64,000 nt of DNA, taken from positions 105,649,160-105,713,159 of the forward strand of contig NC_062219.1 in NCBI RefSeq assembly GCF_902686445.1, read 5' to 3'. This stretch comes from Sciurus carolinensis (taxonomy: Eukaryota > Chordata > Mammalia > Rodentia > Sciuridae). This document shows positions 46,600-56,640 of the stretch, piece by piece. Within the stretch, counting starts at the first letter, position 1; each line of letters starts with the position of its first letter. A model generated the notes under the pieces. That model searched no databases. It was given only the letters and a program-made list of their open reading frames with translations, and was not told where the DNA came from. Made by a program: the position numbers and the translations under genes.

Positions 46600-46860
46600 T
46601 TGGAAAATTTGTCATGTACTCTATTCTTTAATAAAACAGAAACCTGCCAGTACAGCAAAGGTGAGGGAAGCTGTTCTCGGGGCTTGAAGAACATGCTCTT
46701 TTTCCCCAACTGTGGAGCCTGATTATGCCAACGGCTTTGGACCTTTGCCCAGGGCAGAGCAACATGACCCCATCAACCTTTGCAGTCAGAGTTGACCCTC
46801 ACAAAATAAATATTAACTAAATAAATTCACTTTGGGCACTTTAATAATAATAATAAAACA
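46600..46860. promoter_or_regulatory. candidate conserved non-coding element with nuclear-receptor-like sites
   Basis: GC-richer block without repeat similarity. TGGACCTTTGCCC (46738-46750) is, on the minus strand, GGGCAAAGGTCCA, a DR1 word of the HNF4/COUP-TF kind. A second such word, TCAACCTTTG, and a GTTGACCCTC half-site follow within 50 bases. Confidence 0.35.
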
Positions 46861-48589
46861 GCAGAATTGTGACCTCTATCCCCAGCAACCTTCTTGTCCA
46901 TGGAATAAAGAGTCTGCTCAGTGGACTTTGTGCAAGATGTTCTTTGCTGCCTTGTGTAAATTGGAGGAGGGAGAGAATTCAGGAGGAAACTAGTAGAATC
47001 TTGACTTGGATGATTTTTTTTTCTTCTACCCAGAGAGAACATCATCCCAGGAGAGAAAGGGAATAATCAGGTGGAGTTCTTTGAACGTATCAACAGCTTA
47101 ATGAATGTAAACCAACAGTCTTTCAGCCATGGGAGAGAGCACTAGAGGTCACCTGCTTTTTATGCTCACTTCCCTGTAGGACTGCACTGAAACCTATTCC
47201 TAAAAAATGGGAATAAGCTGAATTCTAAGCTGAAATCTGGAATGAACAGTATAGAGTTGCTGAACTCAGATTCTAATTAAATTCATTATTAATTTTTGTT
47301 AATATCCAAAATTCTTTAAAAAATTACTTCCTTGACTATAAATGTGGAATTTTATTTTCTTGAAAAAGAACAGAATAAGAACATGTTTTCTTTATAAACC
47401 AGCCTGAGTTGATAAATTGTTTGTTTCAAGACTACTAACCAATTGCAGAGACTTAAGAGATTATAGAGTTCCATAGCATCCAACCGTAGTGTTTACTAGG
47501 GTTCCATGCACACAATAATAATTCTGTGCTCAAATTAAACCCCGCTGCTGCATCTTGAATACATTTTTATTCCATCATAAGGATTGATTATTTTCATTCA
47601 TTATTTTACTTGAGAATATTCACTTAGATTTCTTTTATATCATAAAACTATATTTTCTTACCATATATTTTTCTGGGTATCAAGTTACAAAATGAATACT
47701 AAGTGTGTTTGTATTATTTAAGTCTACTTTTAATTTAACAAAATTTATATGAAAGGAATGTATCAAGTAGATCCATAATTCAGAATAAAATATCCCTTGC
47801 CCTTACACCCCAGCCACAAGTCCAGCAATTAATTCAGTCATGCTGAAGATGGGAAAACTTAAAAGAAGTAAATGCTGTGAAGGTAAAAGGACAGAAGGTT
47901 TAGTCTTGGTTTCTACCTCTGTTGATCTTGTTAAATAGTACTACCTTTAAAATGCTTCATACATTGTTGTGACTTTTCAAATTTAACATGTGAACTTATT
48001 ATCTCATCAAGATTAAATAAGCAACATGTATAGTTTTAAGATGTAAAAATAAAACTGAGGTTCTGAAGTTTAGGAGAAAAACAACAGCAATACAACAATA
48101 CATTTCAGACCTCTTTACAATATAAACGACTGCCATTCTGAATATTTCTTTCCTCTCAGTCTCAAAGGACATTTATACAATTTCTGCAGTGTTACAATAG
48201 AATTACTCCTCTGAGAAATCTCATACTGTGAGAATGTACTGGAGTAATTGAGCTGGCAGATGGTCTTAATATAAGAAATATATTGATACAACAACCACTT
48301 ACTTTCCTGACCGATGAAGCTGATAAAAGACAGAGTAGAACAGAGAATGTATGAGGGGAAAGCATTCAGGCTGCTTAGACACATGCTGTGGGAGTTGGAG
48401 TCAAAATAATATAACCTACCTCATTCACTTTGATTAATTTTTTCCTCTGGTGGCATTATTTTATTCTCATCTCATTGTTCAAGCTTTTATTTCACTAGGC
48501 CTAGTTATTTTCCGTTCTTGTTACTGTGAAGTACCAAAACCTACATGTTCACGCTTAATGTGGACAGAATACCTGTGAGCCTCATCTTC
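46861..48589. other. no recognised feature
   Basis: AT-rich DNA. A moderately GC block near 47470-47560 (AACCGTAGTG, AACCCCGCTGCTGC) may be conserved. Frames are unsupported. Confidence 0.4.
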
Positions 48590-48712
48590 ACAAGTTTACG
48601 GGACCATGGTCTCTCATTCATCTGAAGATCTGCCTCACCACTTGTTTTATTTCCACCCCCCAGGGAGATCTCTTGGTATCTGGCACATAGTAGATATCTA
48701 ATGAATTTGTGT
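48590..48712 (+). mobile_element. L2 3'-end fragment
   Basis: TTGGTATCTGGCACATAGTA, then GATATCTAATGAATTTGTG, matches the conserved L2 terminus. The left boundary is approximate. Confidence 0.6.
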
Positions 48713-48939
48713 AGAGAAAAAAACTGCCACTTATTAGTGTGAACCCTTCTTTGTAAACTTGACTTACTGTCCCACAAAAATTTACTCCCAGAAATTGCTT
48801 TGTGTTTAATCAATTGGCTATACCATCCAAAGCTGGTATGCAAACACAAATAACCTTAGTTACTTTAAGTAACTATTCTCTGATAGAGAAATCATGGCTT
48901 CCAGCAAATTCTTTTAGTGACAGTAGAAATGGTTGGAAA

Positions 48940-49165
48940 ATACAGACTTGAAGCCAGAAATATTTGAATTTATATTCTAGCTCCTAGATTAATTATGTGA
49001 TTGTGAAGAAGTTATTTAACCTCCCTGAGACTCAGTGTTCTTATTTGCAGTACTGTCTGGCTTCAGAATATCTTAAGCATTGCATAAATATTAGGAGGTC
49101 AGCACAGTGCCTGGAGCATAGAACATTTCACTCAAAGCCATCTATTATTGTTTTTAAATTTCGAA
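48940..49165 (+). mobile_element. MIR SINE
   Basis: Sense MIR order: TCTAGCTCCTAGATTAATTA, GTGATTGTGAAGAAGTTATT, TAACCTCCCTGAGACTCAGT, and later CAGCACAGTGCCTGGAGCAT. One of the better preserved MIRs here. Confidence 0.8.
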
Positions 49166-49733
49166 TTGTACATAGTACTCTAACCTGCTTTCTTAAGGGC
49201 GGAGATTAAGTGATTTATAATAAGTATTATTAATTTAAATTAAAAATGTATTGCATGAAAACAAGTTCCTACTAGACTGAAAAATAAGATGAAACATTTA
49301 GTTTAAATATGCTAATCAGAACAGAACTTAGCAGTGAATGATGAAATACCTAGTCTAAATTCCCTCAATGCTTCTCCCAATTTTTTTTGAGACAAATTGG
49401 TAATTTTTAGTAAATTCTAAAGTGTCAAGAGTAAGAAGTTTGGCATCTTTCAGGGAAAGGTAAAGCAACACGGGCAGGTATGAATCTGGCTGACTCTTCC
49501 TTTGACCATTTGTTCAGTATCTAAATGTCAACAAAGACCCACAGGTTATAGAGCTGCCCCCAAGACTTGAGAGTGATTTTGATTGCTGATGCCACAAAGA
49601 AGATTTAAGCAGCTGTTTTATTATGATTCAATTGTCAGAATATTTGAATATTTTTGTTCATTCATTTGTTCTTTCTCAAGAAAGAGTACTTAATATTTAC
49701 CACATGCTGATACTGAAATCAGTGCTGGAAATA
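49166..49733. other. no recognised feature
   Basis: AT-rich DNA. Confidence 0.45.
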
Positions 49734-49861
49734 TAAAGCCAATCTTTTTTTTTTTTTTTTTTTTTTTTTTTGCGGTACTGGGGATCAAACTCAGGGCCTT
49801 GTGCTTGCGAGGCAAGCACTGTACCAGCTGAGCTATCTCCCCAGCCCTAAAGCCAATCTTT
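49734..49861 (-). mobile_element. young ID SINE with 14-bp target-site duplication
   Basis: Element at 49748-49847 on the minus strand, with perfect TAAAGCCAATCTTT copies at 49734-49747 and 49848-49861. On the sense strand the A box TAGCTCAGCTGG (49824-49835, complement) is intact. The B box AGTTTGATCCC has one C-to-T change. The A tail is an uninterrupted run of about 24 bases. Full-length unit with a pure tail, so a recent insertion. Confidence 0.95.
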
Positions 49862-50220
49862 ATCAATGTGTACTTTATAATCTAATAGGGACCCTCTTAA
49901 ACTTTTGACACTCTAGGATTTGCTAAAAATTGGCAAGTTGTCCACAAAGAATTAGAAGAACCATTGGGGCAATTTAGACAAGGTATTTCATCATTTACTG
50001 TAGTTACAATCACTAACAGTTGGGTGTATTTAATAAAAGAGTATGGTCATACACATTTAAAAAAAACAATGTAGATTCTCTTTCAATTGAACATATATGT
50101 TTTATAAAGAAGATAATTTTAATTTGGTGAAAATAAAGCGTTTGTTTTTTTGTATAGTGGGATTAGCAAGTTATAGCGGTATATTTTGATTTCCATATCT
50201 CAATGTTCCTGCACTTTAAA

Positions 50221-50222
<2 letters not shown>
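49862..50222. other. no recognised feature
   Basis: AT-rich DNA. Confidence 0.45.

Positions 50223-50256
<34 letters not shown>
50223..50256 (+). repeat. (TG)n microsatellite
   Basis: About 16 uninterrupted TG units. Confidence 0.95.
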
Positions 50257-50258
<2 letters not shown>

Positions 50259-50419
50259 CTCAGGATGTTGCAATTTTTCTGAATTCCTTTCATGTTGATA
50301 AATCATTTTCTTTCAGATTTAGCAATGAGGTCAGCACAGAAATATATTATTTGACTCATTAAGTAATTTAACAGTTGAAGAGAATAAACTCTCACACACT
50401 AAGGACCTAGGGTGGATCA

Positions 50420-51145
50420 TCTGTTAGTAATAGAAGTAGTGGTAGTAGTGGTAGCAATATCTAATGTTTTAGACAGCTTTTTTTGCTGCTGTGACCAAAA
50501 GACCTGACAACAACAATTTTAAGGAGGAAAAGTTTATTTGGGAGCTCACAATTTCAGAGGTCTTAGTTCATATATTGCCAACTCTGTTCCTCAGGGCCTG
50601 AGGTAAGAACATCATGGTGGAAGTATGTGGCAGAGAAAAGCAACTGGGGACATGACACCAGAAAGTAGAGAGAGGCTTCCCTCACCATGGACAAAATATA
50701 TACCCCAAAGGCACACCTCCATGACCCACCTACTCCAGTCACACCCTACCTGCCTACACTTACCACCCAGTAATCCCCATTAGGGATTCATGCACTGATT
50801 AAATCAAAACTCTCATAACCCAATCCTTTCACCTCTTAACTTCCTTGCATTGTCTTACACATTAGCTTGTGGAGGACATCAAATATTGAAACCATAACAT
50901 CTAACATACACCTAGGTCTTCCTACTACATTCATTATAGTGTTAAATTTCTATCCTCACACTACCTCCTGTAAGGTGAGGGTCACTCTTTTTATTTCTAG
51001 TTTATAGATTTGAAGATTGAGATTCAGAGAATTTATGTAATTTTTCCAAGTCTCTGCAGTTGGTTGAGTGTGCCCTGTAAGTGCAAACCGAAGCTGAAGA
51101 GAACCAAAGTTCCTGAGTTTCCCGAACCATAGGTCCACTCCGGGA
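50420..51145 (-). mobile_element. MIR SINE split by an LTR
   Basis: Antisense MIR words lie on both sides of the LTR: a short AGTAGTGGTAGCAATATCTAA piece (50420-50464) and a longer one (about 50905-51145) with ATCCTCACACTACCTCCTGT, GATTGAGATTCAGAGAATTT and AAGTCTCTGCAGTTGGTTGA. Confidence 0.6.
50465..50899 (-). mobile_element. solo LTR, ERVL-MaLR-like, with 5-bp target-site duplication
   Basis: 435 bases, bounded by TGT...ACA ends (plus-strand start TGTTTTAGACAGC, end ACCATAACA) and flanked by identical TCTAA at 50460-50464 and 50900-50904. Minus-strand words TAGGGTGTGACTGGAGTAGG and AATAAACTTTTCCTCC match the LTRs at 14.7 and 37.1 kb. The best preserved of the family in this window. No internal genes, so it is the recombination remnant of an endogenous element. 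Confidence 0.92.
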
Positions 51146-51156
51146 ATAACAGAGCG

Positions 51157-51515
51157 TGTTGGTCAACTTTCTGTTACTTTTACAAATACCTGAGATAATC
51201 AACTTATAAAGTGTAAATGTCTATTTTAGCACACAATTTTAGAGGTTCAGTCTGTGATCACATCACCCCATTGCTTTTGGACCTGTGATGAGGCAAGACG
51301 TGGCAGAGCAAACTGTTCACCTCATGGTAGCTTTAGAAGCAAACAGAAAAAGACTGACTTCCAGCAATCTCCATTGAGGACACACCCCCAATAACCTAAA
51401 ATCTTCCACTAGGCTCACCTTTTAAAAGTTCCACTACCTTCTAATAGCACCATGCTGAGAACCAAGCTGTTAACACATGAATCTTTGGAGTACTATCCAG
51501 ATCCAAATGATGGAA
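51157..51515 (-). mobile_element. LTR, ERVL-MaLR-like, second subfamily
   Basis: Starts TGTTGGTCAACTTTCTGTTA on the plus strand and ends near TATCCAGATCCAAATGA. Read on the minus strand it has the family layout (GTATTTGTAAAAGTAACAG at the 3' end, ATTCATGTGTTAACAGCTTG near the 5' end) but differs clearly from the neighbour at 50.5 kb. Confidence 0.65.
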
Positions 51516-51684
51516 ACTATCCCCTTTGGATCAGATTGCTGATGCCTGTAGGTAACATGTCAACAGGGACGTGCTAGCAATAATAACCTTCCACAAGCAC
51601 CTATACCACCACAGCTTCAACTAAAGTCTAATAACATAAGCCTCACATAGATTTTTAAATTTGATTCACAAATGAACTCAAAGT

Positions 51685-51818
51685 AATATAATTACCCCAA
51701 TTTTTAGGTTACAAAATCCAAATTTAGAAGTTCAATTAATTCCTAGTGTGCCAGAATTCAAATATAGGCACTTTAATTCAGAACCTGTGTTCTTACCCAC
51801 TGGACTAACCTGAAGCTT
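51685..51818 (-). mobile_element. MIR SINE
   Basis: Antisense words: TAATTACCCCAATTTTTAGG, GTGTGCCAGAATTCAAATAT and AGAACCTGTGTTCTTACCCA. Confidence 0.65.
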
Positions 51819-52544
51819 TGGGCAAAAAACTAAAACCTAATATCACTAACCAGCAGGTGAGCTTTCTAGCTTTACAGAGTTCAGCAAACTTTCCCCCTTC
51901 ACTTCTACACATTCAAATATAACTTAAGATCAGATTAAGCAGTGAAAAGCTCATCTTCAATTTGATATTTGGAAGACCTGCTGCAGTGTCCTGCTAGTCC
52001 CGTAGGAATCACATCCTATCTCCATTTTTCTTCCTCAAATTTTCACCTGACATTTTTAAAATATCTTTTTAGAATTAAGCATTTTTCCTTACACAGAAAT
52101 TTTTCATTTTTTTCTGTAGCCCCATTTTCCTGTTTCTACAGAAGCACAAACATATTAACTGATTTTTAAAGATCTGCCTATATTCTCCCTTTATTTTTAC
52201 TGCAGACTAATATTTTCTGAAATTATTTCTTCTTTCATTTAAAAGGAAAAAATGACTTGGTCAGTAATTGCTACACATACTGTAAAATTTCAGCCAATCT
52301 TTCCCAGAAAGAATTTTTTAAAGTATTTGTATGGTACGGTTACATTAAACTAAAACAACAGAGATTTTGAACAAAGAGAGTGAAAGTTTTATTCATAATA
52401 GCTACTTCTCCCCTATTCACTTTTTTTTTTCTTAACTAGAATTTGCAGAACACATCCTTAAAAAGTTATGGTTCACACCTCTTAGTGAACAGCAGATGTT
52501 GACAATGAATTTTAATCTATTTTATGTTTGTTACAGATATATTT
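51819..52544. other. no recognised feature
   Basis: AT-rich DNA. The 66-codon frame at 51969-52169 is unsupported. Confidence 0.45.
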
Positions 52545-52720
52545 TAATCACAGTGGAAAAGCGAAAGTAATACATACAGAGGCCTTAAACAAGAGCTTCA
52601 GAGGACGCTGCTATTTCTAGAATGTGAAAACAGCCTGCCCGATTCGGCAGCGTTTCATTGTGACAACAGTGCCACCTAGTGTTATTCTAGGACTATAAAA
52701 ATTAAAATTTGGCTCCGATT
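52545..52720. promoter_or_regulatory. candidate conserved non-coding element with IRF/PRDM1-like and CTCF-like sites
   Basis: Four or more CpGs in a CpG-poor setting. GAAAAGCGAAAGT (52556-52568) fits an IRF/PRDM1-type word. CTGCC and GGCAG flank CGATTC as an inverted pair (about 52634-52650). AGTGCCACCTAGTGTT (52669-52684) fits a reverse CTCF core. No repeat similarity. Function inferred from motifs only. Confidence 0.45.
52669..52684 (-). promoter_or_regulatory. possible CTCF site, reverse
   Basis: On the minus strand the word reads AACACTAGGTGGCACT, close to the CACTAGGTGGCA form of the CTCF core. Confidence 0.45.
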
Positions 52721-54949
52721 CCTAAATCTATTCATATATAAACTAAAATTAGACAATTTAAGTATTGGTAAAACTGAATGAATTACATTTGTTGGAATAT
52801 CAAAGGTAATTATAATTCCTATTATCATTTCAGTATAAAAATATTAATTTCTCACTCATTCTAATGAAGGACAGAGAGCTATTTACTTGAAATAGAAGCA
52901 CACAAGTACAGAGCTGTCATCATTATTTTCTTTATAACTATGAGACTTGTCAAAGTAATCTATTGTATCAAAATTTTGTATTTATTAATTGGGACTTAGG
53001 GAGATGACATCTTTGTGAATTAGTAAAATATTTGAGTTGTAATTTTTTAAGATACCGAGTCTTATACATAGTTAACAAGATATGCTGTCACGGAAGAGTG
53101 CTTAATAAATATCAAAACATGACAGAAAACCTTTTGGATGTGGGTCCTGGCATTTATGATGACTAAGAATTATTTGTTTCATTATGTGTGTTAAATTCAT
53201 ACAAGATTTTATACTTATTATGTCAAAGTAATACAAACGTGTACTTCATTATAGTTTTTGTCTAAGTTGTCAAATGTGTAGATTAAGATCAAAATATATA
53301 CTATCTGTATTAAGTCATTTAATCTCTCCTAAATTTTTGATATTTCTAAAATACTAAAAAAGACCTTTACAAAATGTAACTCGTAACAAATACATCTAAT
53401 ACAAGTATTTAAAGTTTGTTAATACCCTTAGTATTTGTTTAAAAGGTAGCTAATCCATTATGAAAGTGATCTGAAATTTACATTTAAATGATTTAGAATG
53501 ATTTAGTATCTTGATTCCTAAACACTTCAGATTGTCCTCCAAAATAACTCAGTTCTCCTTTTCCCAGTACACGTAGACCCAATTCTATACTTTCCATGAG
53601 CAACAGTATGAAAATATTTGTCTTTTCTGTGACCGTTTCCTGTTCATTGGGCATGAATTGCCTTGAGATAGGAAGAAAAGAGTAATGGTAAACTCCACGC
53701 TCCTTTTGTCCTCTCTGCACTTAGTACGGACTCAACAAGAGTTGGCCTGCATTCTCATTCCCTGCTGTATGTTACTTTATATTTATCTGAGAATCCATTC
53801 CCCAATTTTTCTAGTCAACAAGTGGTTTGTTATTTTATCTTGATCCCAAGCACTTTATAAACTCAATTTCCCCTGACATAATTTGTTAGTCTTATGCCTA
53901 GTTTATGATCAGAGAAATTGAGGCTGGCAGACCATCTCCATGAGTGTGCTTGTAGCAGATGCTAAGCAACTAAGATAACAAGTTACCAACCTCATTCTCA
54001 CTGCTCACCTTCCTCAGAAGAATTCCAGGCATCAGAAGCAGTTCCTGAACTTCTGTATAAGAGAAAGAATGAATTACTAGTTGTACCCTTCCTTTTTCTC
54101 CTTCATTTTGCCTTGAAGATGAACTTGATACCCATTAAACTTTAGCAGCCATTTTATTTATACCTATTACAGAAGGGCAAATACACTTTTAGAAATGCTA
54201 AACCTGGTGTCATTGAACTAGTGAATCAAATCCAGCAGTTGTCTATTGATGAGAATGTTATATGAAAGTCGCAATTCAATGAGCATTGTAATACTTTAAT
54301 CTGAGAATCATCCCAACTCTTCTACAAGTAAATGTGCAAATAATAGTAATTAAAGATTCTGACGTGGTGACATGCATAAGTGCCAGGAATAAAACAATGA
54401 TTGGTCGGTGTTATGCAGGCTTGCCATCATGGAAGACATAGCTAGAAATTAGTTGAACAACAAGTAATGCAGTGACCATTTCATAGATGATGATCTATGC
54501 TGAAGGCTACAATTAATGTAGGATACACAACCTTGCACAGTTGGAACTCACAATCATATGGAAAAATAAGTAGCTGACATAACAAAATATCTACTATATG
54601 TCAAACATATAGACAGAATATGCTTGCTTAAAGACATGCTTGTAAGTATGGATTCATGTCTTATTTTAGGTTTTATTTTCTCAGTTTTGTTTACAGAATT
54701 TTATATCAGAATAGATAGAGAAGATGCCCTGAATTAGAAGCATGGAAATGTATTAGATCATGAAACATTTTTATCAGGCTAATTTTCCTTCTTTCACTTT
54801 TAAAAAGTGTTTTTACATTTAATCTAAATGTAATATGGTAGCGAGTCCCGTAACCACTATTTCATAGTATGTTTTTAAGTGTTAAAAGTTGGGATTGAAC
54901 TATTTGCATTTTTACTTCCTTCAATAAACATTTTTCTCTTCCTTTATCC
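52721..54949. other. about 2.2 kb without firm features
   Basis: AT-rich DNA. A weak antisense MIR pattern is possible at 53840-53945. The frame at 53493-53720 is unsupported. Confidence 0.4.
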
Positions 54950-55055
54950 ATTTTTTTTTGAAATGGTGTCTTCCATGTGTTTTCCAGGTTGAGTTCAAAC
55001 TTGTGCTGTCCTAGACACAACCTCCCAAGGACCTAGAATAACAGGCCGGTTTTCA
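54950..55055 (-). mobile_element. degenerate B1 SINE
   Basis: A T-run, then GAAATGGTGTCTTCCATG, TCCAGGTTGAGTTCAAACTT, CCTCCCAAGGACCTAGAATA and ACAGGC, the antisense B1 order. Confidence 0.6.
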
Positions 55056-55404
55056 ATACATGTTTTTAAGTTTCCTTGTGTACCAAACATGGAATATGAA
55101 ATTGGCCCATGCAGGCAAAAAGTTATATCCTAATGGACGTCAATTTCTTCTTATGTATGAGAAAAGATTAATAAAATAAGTAATTAAAACAGTTGGTATT
55201 TTATATAAAGATGTACTCTCCAGGGAAAAAGCATGGAAGAGGAGTTATAATATTAAACAGAGTAGTCCCTAAGCAGGTGAAATGGAATAAACAGCTAGAG
55301 AAGATGAGGATATCTAGAGAAACATTGACTAGGGAAGAAAGATAATTTGATTCTAGAATCATGTGGAGGTTTATAGACTGTTAATAGTATAAAATAGTAC
55401 AAAA

Positions 55405-56125
55405 AAAAAAAAAGACAGTGTGGAATTTCCCAAAAACAGAAGGAAAAAAGCTTAAAATAGAACTGCCATACAATCCAGGAATCATAATGCTGGGTATATA
55501 CCCAATGGAAGTAAAATCAGCATGTTGAAGAGAAATCAGTCTTCCATTGCAGCACTCCTCACAATAGCCAATATGTAGAATCACCCAAACACCCAACAAT
55601 GGATGAATGGGTAAAGAAACACACATATACAGTAGAATATTATGCAGTTATAAAAAGAATGAAAATTCTCATTTGTGACAACATGGATGAATGTAAAGAA
55701 CATTATATTAAATGAAATAAGCCAGGCCCAGAGAGACAAGTGCTGCATGATCTCACTCATGTGTGGAATCTGAAAAAGTTGATCTTACAGAAATTGAAAG
55801 TAGAATGACAGTTATCAGTGATTGGGGAATAAAGAAGGGTGAGACTTGAGCAGACTTGAGAAATAGAGGATTAAGTGCTGGCATTTTACATCACAGTTTG
55901 ATGAATATAGTTATCAATAACATACAATATACCTCAGGATGGTAAGAAAGAATTTTTAATGTATTCACTTCAAAGAAATGATAAAAGCTTAAAGTGATAG
56001 ATATACTAATTATCCTTATTTGATTATTTTCCAAACTATACACGGATTGAAACATAACTCATGCTTCATGAATATGTACAATCAAATATGTGTCAATCAA
56101 AACACTTTAAGATTAAAACTTAAAA
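55405..56125 (+). mobile_element. L1 3' end (older, L1MA-like)
   Basis: End of ORF2 (AACTGCCATACAATCCAGGA, TGGATGAATGGGTAAAGAAA, AATGAAATAAGCCAGGCCCA, TGATCTCACTCATGTGTGGA) is followed by a 3' UTR with TACACGGATTGAAACATAAC and an A-rich end. Frames are broken. Its 3' UTR differs from the other L1 families in the window. A 5'-adjacent A-run at 55400-55412 is unusual. Confidence 0.85.
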
Positions 56126-56209
56126 AGTTGCTCCCTTGTAGAATAACTGTACATTAATTGAGACAAAAAAAAAGTTGTTAGAGGGTTTTGGGTGGAGATG
56201 AAACTTGAT

Positions 56210-56640
56210 AAAACTGATTGATCTGAGAAAAGACTGAAGCAAGGCAATGGAGGAAGCAGGGAAACTAGTAGGAGACTCTTGGAATATTCCTGGTGAGAGA
56301 TGATGGTGCCATGAATCAGACTCACATGGATGGAGGTAGCAGGAAACACTCGGGTTACAGTGCACGGAGAATGTAGAGCCAGCAGGATGTGCTGTTGGAC
56401 TGGGTGATGGAAGGTGGGACAAGAATATTTGTTCTGAGCAAATGGTAGTTTGAGGTTGGCATTGCCATTAACTGAGATCAACAATAAAGACTGTGAAAAG
56501 TAGGTTCCTTGAAGGAGTTCTGGAGTTGATCTTGAACACATTAAATGTGAGATACCTGTTGTCAATCTAGGTGGAGATGTTAAGCTGGCAGTTGTATGTA
56601 GTTGGAGCACAGGGAGAGTTCAAAGAACTTTTTGTACATT
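56210..56640 (-). mobile_element. L2 LINE fragment
   Basis: Good antisense L2 match in order: TGGTGAGAGATGATGGTGCC, AGAGCCAGCAGGATGTGCTG, AGGTTGGCATTGCCATTAAC, CTGAGATCAA, TTAAATGTGAGATACCTGTT and GGTGGAGATGTTAAGCTGGC. A chance 165-codon frame lies across it on the minus strand. Confidence 0.78.

Noticed and set aside
56113..56610. 165-codon minus-strand open frame, the longest besides L1
   Set aside because: It lies across a diverged L2 on the same strand. The encoded sequence has no domain and the L2 similarity is to its 3' region, so the frame is fortuitous.
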